This document shows, piece after piece, positions 8,836 to 16,011 of a stretch of 22,833 nucleotides of DNA. Position 1 is the stretch's first letter; each line of letters opens with the position of its first letter. Position numbers and translations under genes: made by a program. Below the pieces are notes generated by a model that was not told the DNA's origin, searched no databases, and saw only the letters and a list, made by a program, of their open reading frames with translations. The stretch is from CAIWXH01 sp964555675. GTDB lineage: Bacteria > Chloroflexota > Chloroflexia > Chloroflexales > Chloroflexaceae. Where the stretch lies: assembly GCA_964555675.1 (NCBI GenBank), contig CAZKTU010000092.1:1-22833 (forward strand). Reading direction: 5' to 3'.

Positions 8836-10191
8836 CTACTTACTGGCGTCGAGCCCGGACTGCAGGTCGGCCTGCACCTTATCAGCCAGAGTCTTCACGT
8901 CGTCGTAGGTCCCGAAGGGCTTGAAGTAGGAGGCGAAGGGGTTGGCGTACTCGCCGGCGCCCTTGGGCGCGACCCAGTACTGCTCGTAGCCGACGCGGAA
9001 GTTCGCCAGGAAGGGCGCAACCTCGGCGCCGATCGGGCTATCGAGCGTGGCGCCCGGCTGGGTGGGGATGAAGCCCACGGCGTTGGCGAAGGCCTGGTAG
9101 TTGGCCGGCTCCGAGAACTCGGTCAGGTACTGCACGGCGGCGTCCTTGTTGGGCGTCTTGGCCGCGATCGCCCAGCCCTGGTCGTACTTGCCGAACAGGA
9201 ACTTGTTCTCCTCGGGGTTGTCGCTGCCGGGGAAGGGGATGTAGCCCCACTTGAAGCCGGGCTGGGCGGCGTCGATCGCCGAGGCGTACCAGGTGCCGCC
9301 GGGGAACATCGCCACCTCGCCCGAGGCGAAGCGCCCGGGGGCCGCGTCGCCGGCGATGCCGCTCGCGCCGGACTCCATCATGTCCCTGGCGTAGACCTGC
9401 ATGCGCGACCACATCTCAAGGGCCTTGCTGTCATTCCAGGTCGTGCTGCCGGTCCACAGGCCCTCGACCAGGTTGGCCTGGTCGGGGTACATCGCGCCGA
9501 TCAGACCGTAGGCGCCCACGAAGATCGGCCAGCCGTCTTTGCCGCCGGCGGTCATGCACGAGATATTCGCCTGCTTGAAGGTCTCGCAGGCCGCGACCAG
9601 CTCGCTCCAGGTGGTGGGGACGGCGACATTATTGGCGGCGAAGAGGTCCTTGTTGTAGTAGACGCCGCTGTACGAAACGCGGCCGAGGTTGACCTGGTAG
9701 ACCTTATCCTGGTAGGTGCCGGCGTCCTTGATCGCGGCCGGGTCGTAGTTCTTGATGAAAGGCTGGTCGGTGATATCCATCAGCAGCCCCGCGTCGATCA
9801 GCGTCTGCCAGTTCGGCGGGGTCACATTCTTCATATAGGGCTGGGCCTGGTTCGAGAAGCCGAACAGGTCGATCACATCGACGTCGTTCGCCGTGAGGCG
9901 GGTCTGGGTAACCGTGCTCAGCTCGCTGGCGTTGACCACGGCCATATCGACGGTGATGTTGGGGTATTTGGCCTGGAACTGCTCGTTGAAGCTGTTCATA
10001 AACTCGACCATGGGCGGGTTCTGGTGAACGAGCACGCGCAGGGTGACCTTCTCGGCGGGGGCAGCCGGGGCCGCGTCGCCGGCGGGCGCCGCAGGGGTGG
10101 TCGAGCCGCCGCACGCGGCGAGCAGTAGGGCGAAGAGGGCTGTGAGCGCGAGAAGCCATGCGGGCCGGGTCTGGGCATTCAGGCGGGTCAT
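8836..10191 (-). CDS. Carbohydrate ABC transporter solute-binding lipoprotein
   Basis: A 451-residue type 1 extracellular solute-binding protein. The start is the ATG at 10191, with AGAGG eight bases upstream. An in-frame ATG at 10278 would place 29 charged residues before the signal and inside an operator, so it is rejected. The lipoprotein signal peptide runs to Cys27 in the lipobox LAAC, followed by an Ala/Pro/Thr-rich linker to about residue 50. The body reads as a MalE-like fold: a VTLRVLVHQNPP start, a YPNITVDM strand, VYYNKDLF and the C-terminal PxGTYDD region. As first gene of the operon behind the promoter and operators, it is expected to be the most strongly expressed. Predicted ligand: oligosaccharides released by the GH16 enzyme. 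This is inferred from context only. Confidence 0.94.
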   Translation of the reverse strand: MTRLNAQTRPAWLLALTALFALLLAACGGSTTPAAPAGDAAPAAPAEKVTLRVLVHQNPPMVEFMNSFNEQFQAKYPNITVDMAVVNASELSTVTQTRLTANDVDVIDLFGFSNQAQPYMKNVTPPNWQTLIDAGLLMDITDQPFIKNYDPAAIKDAGTYQDKVYQVNLGRVSYSGVYYNKDLFAANNVAVPTTWSELVAACETFKQANISCMTAGGKDGWPIFVGAYGLIGAMYPDQANLVEGLWTGSTTWNDSKALEMWSRMQVYARDMMESGASGIAGDAAPGRFASGEVAMFPGGTWYASAIDAAQPGFKWGYIPFPGSDNPEENKFLFGKYDQGWAIAAKTPNKDAAVQYLTEFSEPANYQAFANAVGFIPTQPGATLDSPIGAEVAPFLANFRVGYEQYWVAPKGAGEYANPFASYFKPFGTYDDVKTLADKVQADLQSGLDASK

Positions 10192-10263
10192 CGTTGAGCC
10201 TCTTTCTGGTTGAGAATCTGGGCCGATGCGCGCTCGCCACCGCGGCGATCGCACATGAGAATT

Positions 10264-10277
10264 TGAAATCGATTTCA
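10264..10277. promoter_or_regulatory. LacI-family operator, copy 1
   Basis: TGAAATCGATTTCA, a perfect 14-bp palindrome with the central CG typical of LacI/CcpA-family sites. It is identical to the copy at 10367-10380. It sits 73 bp upstream of the binding-protein start and about 107-120 bp downstream of the predicted transcription start. It could act as an auxiliary, looping or roadblock site for the adjacent LacI-type regulator. Confidence 0.85.
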
Positions 10278-10366
10278 CATATGAGCGATATCAGCATGGC
10301 TACTACCTGCGATGAAACCGCAACTAGATGCCATTCTGATCAACTCTGCCGGCGCCGGCTATGTTT

Positions 10367-10380
10367 TGAAATCGATTTCA
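10367..10380. promoter_or_regulatory. LacI-family operator, copy 2 (promoter-proximal)
   Basis: TGAAATCGATTTCA, identical to copy 1 and 103 bp from it (about 9.8 helical turns). On the minus strand it begins 10 bases after the TATAAT box, so it covers the region just downstream of the expected start of transcription. That is the classic placement for steric repression of the sugar operon. Confidence 0.88.
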
Positions 10381-10390
10381 GGTGAGTCGC

Positions 10391-10418
10391 ATTATAGTGG
10401 CGATAATCCGTTTGTCAA
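10391..10418 (-). promoter_or_regulatory. Sigma-70 promoter of the sugar-utilisation operon
   Basis: On the minus strand, TTGACA (10418-10413) and TATAAT (10396-10391) are separated by 16 bases. Both hexamers match the consensus perfectly. The expected transcription start is near 10384, leaving a leader of about 190 bases before the binding-protein ATG. The leader contains both operators and a GCCGGCGCCGGC palindrome at 10348-10359. So strong a core promoter implies that expression is controlled mainly by repression. Confidence 0.88.
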
Positions 10419-10522
10419 GGGGCGATTCCGCTCGCTACTCATGAAAGCGATGCCACAATGGCGCGTCCGCGCAGGCCGACAGGACCTCTAAAGGGGCTCG
10501 CAGCACAAGTCAAGCGGCAATA

Positions 10523-10531
10523 TGCTACAAT
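10523..10531 (+). promoter_or_regulatory. Putative extended -10 promoter of the lacI-type gene
   Basis: TGCTACAAT is an extended -10 element with no good -35 upstream. It overlaps the codons that would follow the far-upstream ATG at 10522, which argues that translation starts later, at 10585. Transcription would begin near 10538, giving a leader of about 47 bases that contains the palindrome at 10554-10567. Confidence 0.5.
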
Positions 10532-10553
10532 CAGGCGACCAGTCCATCCTAGC

Positions 10554-10567
10554 TGAAAGCGCTTTCG
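10554..10567. promoter_or_regulatory. Third LacI-family-like operator, probable autoregulatory site
   Basis: TGAAAGCGCTTTCG contains the perfect 12-bp palindrome GAAAGCGCTTTC and shares the TGAAAnCGnTTTC framework with the two upstream operators. It lies 18-31 bases before the preferred regulator start and 187 bp from copy 2 (about 17.8 turns). Negative autoregulation or a three-site loop is plausible. Confidence 0.65.
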
Positions 10568-10584
10568 AAATCGTGGCGAACGCA

Positions 10585-11589
10585 ATGAACAGGCAGCCTA
10601 CCGTCAGCGACATCGCGCGTCTCGCCCGCGTGTCGCCGAGCACCGTCTCGCGCGTGCTCACCGGCAGCAGCCCGGTCCACCCCGAGAAGCGCGCCGCCGT
10701 ACTGGCCGTGATCGACGAGCTCAACTTCAGGCCCAACCTCACCGCCCGGGCCTTGGTGCGCGGCAAGTCCATGGCGATCGGCATCCTCACCCAGAGCATG
10801 TCGAGCCAGTTCTACGGCGAGCTCTCGCAGGGCATCGAGGCGGGCCTGGCCGGCAGCGGCTACCACCCGATCTTCGCCAGCGGCCAGTGGCAGCCCGACG
10901 AAGAGCGCGCCGCGCTCAATATCCTGGTCGACCGCCAGGTCGACGGCCTGATCCTGCTGGGCGGCGACCACCCCGACGCCGATCTGCAGGCCCTCAGCGC
11001 CCAGATCCCGCTGATCGCGGTCGGCCGCAGCATCGCCGGCCTCGAAGAGCGCTGCCTCCAGGTCGAGAACCGCCAGGGCGCCGCCCGGGCCGTGGGCCAC
11101 CTGATCGAGCTGGGCCACCGCCGCATCGCTTTTATCTCGGGCATCCCCGCCCACACCGACTCGCGCGAGCGCCGCCACGGCTACGAGCAGGCCCTCCACG
11201 AGGCCGGCATCGCCGTCGACGAGCGCCTGCTGGTCGAGGGGAACTTCACCGAGCAGAGCGGCGCCCTGGCCCTCGAGGCCCTGCTGGCCCGCGGCGCCCA
11301 CTTCAGCGCGATCTTCGCCGCCAACGACCAGATGGCCTACGGGGCCCGCCTCGGCCTCTTCCACCACAACCTGCGCGTCCCCGACGATGTCTCGCTGGTC
11401 GGCTTCGACGATCTGCTCACCTCGGCCTACGCTACCCCGCCCCTCACCACCGTCCGCCAGAATATGCTCGAGCAGGGCCGCCGCGCCGCCCAGGCCATGC
11501 TCAGCCTGCTCACCGCGACCCCCCTCGACCTCGCCCCCGTCGCCACCGAGCTGGTCGTGCGCGGTTCGACCGCGAGGCTGCGCGGTTAG
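10585..11589 (+). CDS. LacI-family transcriptional regulator
   Basis: With the start at the ATG at 10585 the protein has 334 residues, normal for the family. The N-terminal helix-turn-helix spans residues 6-25 (TVSDIARLARVSPSTVSRVL), followed by the hinge helix near 49-59 (RPNLTARALVRG). The periplasmic-binding-protein-like effector domain starts near residue 61 (KSMAIGIL) and includes NDQMAYGA and DDVSLVGFDD. The frame is open back to an ATG at 10522, but that start overlaps the probable -10 box and adds 21 residues not expected in LacI proteins. A GTG at 10573 is also possible, and none of these starts has a strong ribosome site. Divergent to the sugar operon, with matching operators between them, it most likely represses that operon until a sugar signal is present. 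Confidence 0.95.
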   Translation: MNRQPTVSDIARLARVSPSTVSRVLTGSSPVHPEKRAAVLAVIDELNFRPNLTARALVRGKSMAIGILTQSMSSQFYGELSQGIEAGLAGSGYHPIFASGQWQPDEERAALNILVDRQVDGLILLGGDHPDADLQALSAQIPLIAVGRSIAGLEERCLQVENRQGAARAVGHLIELGHRRIAFISGIPAHTDSRERRHGYEQALHEAGIAVDERLLVEGNFTEQSGALALEALLARGAHFSAIFAANDQMAYGARLGLFHHNLRVPDDVSLVGFDDLLTSAYATPPLTTVRQNMLEQGRRAAQAMLSLLTATPLDLAPVATELVVRGSTARLRG

Positions 11590-11644
11590 TATGCTCCGGC
11601 GAAAATGAGGGAGCGCTTTTCACCACGAAGAATACAGGGCAAAC

Positions 11645-11683
11645 AAAAAGCGACGGCGAGGAGCAATGCTCCTCGCCGTCGCT
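11645..11683 (-). terminator. Intrinsic terminator of the tRNA-Arg gene
   Basis: A long inverted repeat (AGCGACGGCGAGGAG paired with CTCCTCGCCGTCGCT, tip around CAATG) is followed on the minus strand by CTTTTTGTTT. It begins a few bases after the encoded CCA end of the tRNA. On the plus strand no T-run follows, so its use as a lacI terminator is uncertain. Confidence 0.85.
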
Positions 11684-11686
11684 GAC

Positions 11687-11763
11687 TGGCGACCCCGGCG
11701 CGACTCGAACGCGCGACCTTTTCCTCCGCAGGGAAACGCTCTAATCCACTGAGCTACGGGGTC
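11687..11763 (-). tRNA. tRNA-Arg, anticodon GCG
   Basis: A full cloverleaf of 77 bases including encoded CCA. Acceptor arm GACCCCG/CGGGGTC with discriminator G; D arm GCTC/GAGC with a loop containing GGA; anticodon arm TTTCC/GGAAA around the loop CTGCGGA; five-base variable loop; T arm GCGCG/CGCGC with loop TTCGAGT. U33 is followed by GCG, which reads CGC. The Arg identity elements A20 and C35 known from E. coli are present. The anticodon arm looks like a common tRNA-Arg(CCG) arm with C34 replaced by G. Most bacteria read CGU/CGC with anticodon ACG edited to ICG, so GCG is unusual. Confidence 0.93.
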
Positions 11764-11783
11764 ATATTTTCTCGACCGTGCGG

Positions 11784-11812
11784 AGTATACCACGCCCAGG
11801 CCGATCGCGCAA
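11784..11812 (-). promoter_or_regulatory. Promoter of the tRNA-Arg gene
   Basis: On the minus strand, TTGCGC (11812-11807), a 17-base spacer and TATACT (11789-11784). Transcription would start near 11777, about 14 bases before the mature tRNA end. The element lies just after the stop of the DUF72 gene, so the tRNA has its own promoter even though read-through is possible. Confidence 0.8.
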
Positions 11813-11816
11813 CTTC

Positions 11817-12680
11817 TTAGAACAGGCTCAGCTGCTCCGGCGGGGCCGGAGGGTCGTCGCCCGCGCCAGTGGGCAGCGGCGCCGCCGCCCCCAGGGCCTC
11901 GAGGCGCCGCTGGATGGCCCGGCAGAGGGCCGGCGAGCGCGCTTCGTCGGGACAGTGACAGAAGAAGTAGACCTCGGTGCCCTCGGCCAGCCAGCCGGCC
12001 AGGCGCTCGGCCCACTCGTCGAGCAGGGCCTCGTTGCGCGCTGGCTCGGGATGGCCGATGTAGCGCACCATAGCCACCCCGCCGCTGCGCAGGGGCCGCA
12101 TCGGCACGTCGGGCTTGCGCTCGCGGGCGTCGTCGAGCTTGCCGCCGCCCTCGTCGCCCTCCTGCCTGATCGGGCGCACGTCCATCACCACCCGCCCCGC
12201 CCCGTGACGCTCGAGCAACTCCATCAGGGCCGCCTCTGGCCCGGGGGCGTACCAGTCGGGGTGGCGCACCTCGACCGCGACCCGCTGCTCGCTCGGCCAG
12301 GCCTCGAGCCAACGGGCCAGGTCGCCGCGCTGAGCGGGGCTGTAGGTGGGCGGCAGCTGCAAAAAGAACGGGCCGAGCCGCGAGCCGAGGGGCGCCAGGC
12401 GCTCGACGAAGCCCCGCGTGGCCTCGAGCTGCCTGAGCAGCGGCCCGCTGTGGCTCACCTCGCGCGGCAGCTTGAAGCAGAAGCGGAAGCTTTCGGGCGT
12501 CTCGGCCGCCCAGCGCGCCACCACCTCGGCCTTCGGGGTCGCATAAAAGGTGGTATTGCCCTCGACCGTGGTCAGGCGGCGGCTGTAGAGCCGCAGAAAG
12601 TCGGCGCTCTTGCTGCCCGCCGGGAACAGGTCGCCCACCCAGTCTTTGTAGGCCCAGATCGCACAGCCAAGGTAGAACAC
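11817..12680 (-). CDS. DUF72 (YecE-like) family protein
   Basis: A 287-residue protein of the DUF72 TIM-barrel family, seen from the N-terminal pattern VFYLGCAIWAYKDW, then EGNTTFYATP, FCFKLPREVSH, LGPFFLQLPP, VAVEVRHPDWY and FFCHCPDEARSPA. The biochemical function of the family is not established. The start is taken as GTG at 12680, because GGAGG lies seven bases upstream. A GTG at 12686 overlaps the preceding stop but sits only one base from that ribosome site. The frame stays open to 12791 inside the MATE gene, which is not credible as coding. With the preferred start, two bases separate it from the MATE gene, so the two are probably translationally coupled. The C-terminal tail (PPAPPEQLSLF) is Pro-rich. 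Confidence 0.88.
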   Translation of the reverse strand: MFYLGCAIWAYKDWVGDLFPAGSKSADFLRLYSRRLTTVEGNTTFYATPKAEVVARWAAETPESFRFCFKLPREVSHSGPLLRQLEATRGFVERLAPLGSRLGPFFLQLPPTYSPAQRGDLARWLEAWPSEQRVAVEVRHPDWYAPGPEAALMELLERHGAGRVVMDVRPIRQEGDEGGGKLDDARERKPDVPMRPLRSGGVAMVRYIGHPEPARNEALLDEWAERLAGWLAEGTEVYFFCHCPDEARSPALCRAIQRRLEALGAAAPLPTGAGDDPPAPPEQLSLF

Positions 12681-12682
12681 GC

Positions 12683-14077
12683 TCACCCCTCCGGGGCCAC
12701 CCGCCCGCGCGGGCGCGCCCTGCGCCAGGCCCGCCAGAACAGGTAGGTCTCGATCGGCCCGGTGATCAGGAAGGCCGCCCAGACCACCCACAGCTCAGGC
12801 ACGATCCGTACCAGCAGGAAGGCCAGGGCCACCGCCGACCACATCATCACGCCGGTGATCACCAGCGGCGTGCGCGTGTCGCCGGTGCCGCGCAGGGCGC
12901 CCGCGTAGACGAAGGTCGCCGCCCAGAGCGGCTGGGTCAGCGTCACCGCCACCAGGGCCAGGGCCCCGTCTCGCACCAGGGTCGGGTCGGTGCTGAACAG
13001 CCCGATCAGCGGCCGCGAGAAGAGCATGAAGAGCACGCCCAGCCCGCCCATCCAGATCGCCGCCCAGCGCAGCGCGATCGTGGTCGCGGCCCGAGCCTCG
13101 TCCATCCTGCCCGCCCCCACCGACTGGCCGACCAGGGCGGTGGCCGCCAGGCCGAAGCCGAGCCCGGGCAGGAAGGAGAGCGAGAGGATGTTAATCACCA
13201 CCCGGTTGGCCGCCAGGTCGAGCGTGCCCAGGGTCGCCACCACCGGGGTCAGGGCGGCGAAGGCCGCGATCACCAGCACCTCTTCGAAGGCGGCGGGCAA
13301 CCCGATCACCAGCACCGCGGCCACGGCCGTCAGACCGGGCACCCATGAGCCGCCAGCGACCTTCACCCCGTTGCGCCCCCGCCACAACACCACCACCAGC
13401 AGCACCGCGCCGAGCCCGCGCGAGATCAGTGTGCCCCAGGCGCTGCCGTTCGCCCCCAGGGCCGGCAGCCCCACGTGCCCGTAGATCAAGGCCCAGCTCA
13501 GCCCCAGGTTGACCACGTTGGCCAGGGCCGTCACCAGCATCGGCGTGCGCGCATCGCCCGCCCCGCGCAGCACGGCGCTCGCCAGGATCATCAGCGTCAG
13601 GGTGACGATCGAGCCGAGCTTGATCGAGAGGTAGCTCTCGGCCACTGCGGCCACGTCGGGCTCGAGGCCAAAGATCCCGATCAGCGCCGGCGCGAAGATC
13701 AGCCCGCCGATCGAGAGCGGAATGGCCACCAGGACGCTCCAGATCAGCGCCTGGCGCGCGTGCCGGCTCGCCTCGGCCAGGTTGCCGGCCCCCACGGCCT
13801 GCGCCACCAGCACCGAGGCGCCCACGGCCAGGGCGCTCAGGGCCGCCAGGATGACGTAGATCACCTGCAGGGCCGTGCCCACCCCGGCCAGAGCCACCGC
13901 CCCCAGCCCCGCCACCAGCAGCGTGTCGACCACGCCCAGCAGGGTCTGCAACAGGTTCTCGCCGATCACGGGCGCGGCCAGGGCGAAGACGCGGCGGCGC
14001 GTGCGCGCGGCGTCGGGCGGGGCGACCTGCTCGTCGGCATCCCCCGGTTGGATCTGCGTCTCAGTAGTAGTTGTCAC
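12683..14077 (-). CDS. MATE family multidrug/metabolite exporter
   Basis: A 464-residue protein with about twelve membrane helices in two homologous halves. The first half starts near residue 30 with VFALAAPVIGENLLQTLLGVVDTLLV and has VAQAVGAGN and AVLRGAGDARTPM. The second half repeats these as VGQSVGAGR and GALRGTGDTRTPL. This duplication is diagnostic of MATE transporters, which export cationic compounds using a sodium or proton gradient. The substrate is unknown. The start is GTG at 14077. No ribosome site precedes it; a TGCTACAAT element ends six bases upstream, which suggests a leaderless message. The DUF72 gene follows directly. Confidence 0.93.
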   Translation of the reverse strand: MTTTTETQIQPGDADEQVAPPDAARTRRRVFALAAPVIGENLLQTLLGVVDTLLVAGLGAVALAGVGTALQVIYVILAALSALAVGASVLVAQAVGAGNLAEASRHARQALIWSVLVAIPLSIGGLIFAPALIGIFGLEPDVAAVAESYLSIKLGSIVTLTLMILASAVLRGAGDARTPMLVTALANVVNLGLSWALIYGHVGLPALGANGSAWGTLISRGLGAVLLVVVLWRGRNGVKVAGGSWVPGLTAVAAVLVIGLPAAFEEVLVIAAFAALTPVVATLGTLDLAANRVVINILSLSFLPGLGFGLAATALVGQSVGAGRMDEARAATTIALRWAAIWMGGLGVLFMLFSRPLIGLFSTDPTLVRDGALALVAVTLTQPLWAATFVYAGALRGTGDTRTPLVITGVMMWSAVALAFLLVRIVPELWVVWAAFLITGPIETYLFWRAWRRARPRGRVAPEG

Positions 14078-14083
14078 AGGACT

Positions 14084-14092
14084 ATTGTAGCA
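14084..14092 (-). promoter_or_regulatory. Extended -10 promoter for the MATE-DUF72 pair
   Basis: On the minus strand TGCTACAAT is followed by six bases and then the GTG start, so transcription would begin at or beside the start codon. No -35 hexamer is recognisable at normal spacing. The same nine bases occur in front of the lacI-type gene. Confidence 0.55.
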
Positions 14093-14108
14093 TCGCTTGC
14101 CGCCCTGC

Positions 14109-14960
14109 CTACGAGCCCGCCAGCAGCAGCGGTAGCGCGAGCCGGTGTAGCATCACGACCTCGACCTGGTCGTAGAGCACCTGGTAGTCAAAGGGCGTCA
14201 GCCCGTCGCAGTTGTTCCAGAGGTTCTCGCTCTCCAGGGTCAGCACGAACGACGGCTCGGCGAAGCCCTTGGCCTCCTCGGCCACGCCCCGGCCCGCCAG
14301 CGGCGCCCGCACCCGCCCGCCCGGCCCCTCGAGCTCGAAGGCCAGGTAGCGATTAGTGCCGTAGTCGACCTCGAGGGTCACGGTGTACCACTGCCCCGGG
14401 ACAAGTGGAGCCTCGATCAGGTCGCTCCAGTTGGCCACCCCCGGGGCCGTCTCGGCCCAGATGTGCCAGCCCCCCGCGTCGGGCAGGTGCGGGTTCGCGA
14501 CGTACTGCAGCCCCGCCGTCGCCGTCGTCCAGCCGCCACCCTGGGCCGCCCTGGTATTCTGCAGCGAGAGCTCGGGCCCAGTCTGGCCGCGCCCCTGGCT
14601 CGCGGCGGGGATCAGCACCCGCGCCCTGTAGCGCCACACCGCCCGCGCGTCGGCCGGCGTGAACGAGCTATAGGCGATCAGGTGGTTGCTCTTGCTCAGC
14701 TGCCCCCGGTTGGCCCAGACGCTCAGGCTGCCCGCGCCCGCGAAGGCATAGTCGCTCGTGCGCGTCACCGCCCCCGCGCCTGTGGCGTAACACGGGCTCC
14801 CGCTGACCACCTCCTCGAAGACCTTCCAGCCCGTATCGGCCTCGAAGCCCTCGCTGAAGCCGGTGAGCCCCTGCTGGGCGCGCAGCGGCGTAGCTCGAGC
14901 GCCCATGTCGCTCAGGGCCAGGGCGGCGACGATCAGCACGAGGGCCCGAGCGAGCGGCAT
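14109..14960 (-). CDS. Small secreted protein, probable concanavalin-like (jelly-roll) fold, function unknown
   Basis: A 283-residue exported protein. The ATG at 14960 has GGAG six bases upstream. The longer open frame reaching 15965 is the shadow of the neighbouring reductase gene and is discarded. Residues 1 to about 29 form a signal peptide (ARALVLIVAALALS core, cleavage near ARAT or LRAQ). The rest is rich in beta-strand and aromatic residues, with GFEADTGWKVFEE, SLSVWANRG, PGQWYTVTLEVDYG and YQVLYDQVEVVML. This pattern resembles LamG or polysaccharide-lyase-like lectin domains, with two cysteines outside the signal peptide. No catalytic motif is recognised. The C-terminus LALPLLLAGS is hydrophobic and could be a surface-retention tail. 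It lies 32 bp after panE, so it may be co-transcribed despite no obvious link in function. Confidence 0.72.
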   Translation of the reverse strand: MPLARALVLIVAALALSDMGARATPLRAQQGLTGFSEGFEADTGWKVFEEVVSGSPCYATGAGAVTRTSDYAFAGAGSLSVWANRGQLSKSNHLIAYSSFTPADARAVWRYRARVLIPAASQGRGQTGPELSLQNTRAAQGGGWTTATAGLQYVANPHLPDAGGWHIWAETAPGVANWSDLIEAPLVPGQWYTVTLEVDYGTNRYLAFELEGPGGRVRAPLAGRGVAEEAKGFAEPSFVLTLESENLWNNCDGLTPFDYQVLYDQVEVVMLHRLALPLLLAGS

Positions 14961-14992
14961 AGGGATCTCCGAGGCGAGCGCGTCGTCCGAGG

Positions 14993-15973
14993 CTAGCCCC
15001 GGGCGACCACCCGCTCGAGCAGCTTGACGCTGGCGTAGATCGCGTCGATCGCGGGCGTGGGCGTCCCGGTGAGCCGCCCGAGCTCGGCCACGGCGCCGAC
15101 CAGGGCGTCGACCTCGGTGGTCCGGCCCGCCTCGATATCCTGCAGCATCGAGGTCTTGTGGGCGCCGATCTCTTCGGCCATCTTGATGCGCCGCTCGATC
15201 GAGACCGGGAAGCGCACGCCGAGCTGCTCGGCGACGGTCTGGGCCTCGGCCATCATGCGCTCGGCCAGGCCGCGGGCCAGGGGGTCGGCGATGATCACAT
15301 CGAGGGTGGCCCTGGTCAGGGCGCTGATCGGGTTGAACGAGAGGTTGCCCCACAGCTTGAGCCACAGCTCGTTGCGGATATCGGGCCGCGCGGGGGCCTT
15401 CAGCCCGGCCGCGCCCATCAGCTGCGAGAGGGCCAGCACGCGCTCGGTGCGCTCGCCGCTCGCCTCGCCGAGGGTGAAGCGGTTGCCCTCGATATGCCGG
15501 ATCACGCCGGGCCGAAGGATCGCGCCGGCGGGGTAGACCACGCAGCCGATCACCCGCGCGACCTCGGTGTGGGCGGCGATGTGCCCACCCGGGTCGACGA
15601 GCTCGATCCGTCGACCTTCGTACGGGCCGCCCTCGCCCATGAAGTACCACCAGGGGATGCCGTTCTGGGCGTAGACCACCGCCGTCTCGGGGCCGTAGAG
15701 GGCCCGCATCGGCGCGGCCAGGGGCGGCAGGGCCTGGGCCTTCACCGCGACGATCACATAGTCCTGGGGGCCGGCCTCCTCCATGCTGGCCGTCGCCAGG
15801 GCAGGGCGGGCGACCTCGGTGGCCCCGTCGGCGTACTCGACGGTCAGGCCGTCGCGCCTGATCGCCTCCAGGTGCGCGCCCCGCGCGATCAAGGTCACCT
15901 CGGCGCCCGCCAGGGCCAGCTTCGCGCCCAGAAAGCCGCCGATCGCCCCGGCGCCCACGATACAAATGCGCAT
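14993..15973 (-). CDS. panE: 2-dehydropantoate 2-reductase family protein (ApbA/PanE)
   Basis: A 326-residue cytoplasmic oxidoreductase. The N-terminal Rossmann fold shows the NADP-binding GAGAIGG at residues 7-13. The C-terminal helical domain keeps the family's catalytic layout: Lys206 in LWLKLWGN, Asn210, Asn214, then HKTSMLQD (Ser275, Asp279) and Glu287 in GRTTEVDA. True PanE enzymes reduce ketopantoate to pantoate with NADPH, the committed step of pantothenate synthesis. The family also includes other 2-oxo-acid or 2-hydroxy-acid reductases. The adjacent pantothenate kinase, 38 bp upstream in transcription order, favours a role in CoA synthesis. The ribosome site before the ATG is weak. 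Confidence 0.88.
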   Translation of the reverse strand: MRICIVGAGAIGGFLGAKLALAGAEVTLIARGAHLEAIRRDGLTVEYADGATEVARPALATASMEEAGPQDYVIVAVKAQALPPLAAPMRALYGPETAVVYAQNGIPWWYFMGEGGPYEGRRIELVDPGGHIAAHTEVARVIGCVVYPAGAILRPGVIRHIEGNRFTLGEASGERTERVLALSQLMGAAGLKAPARPDIRNELWLKLWGNLSFNPISALTRATLDVIIADPLARGLAERMMAEAQTVAEQLGVRFPVSIERRIKMAEEIGAHKTSMLQDIEAGRTTEVDALVGAVAELGRLTGTPTPAIDAIYASVKLLERVVARG

Positions 15974-16011
15974 ACGCTTGCTACTCTATTCCTCTCGCAC
16001 GTCCCCGCGCG

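Noticed and set aside
10192..10390. Riboswitch in the long leader of the sugar operon
   Set aside because: The leader holds palindromic operators and one GC-rich palindrome but no recognisable riboswitch core; repressor sites explain the structure.
14961..15965. N-terminal extension of the secreted protein
   Set aside because: It is Arg/Gly-rich shadow of panE; a good ribosome site and signal peptide start at 14960.
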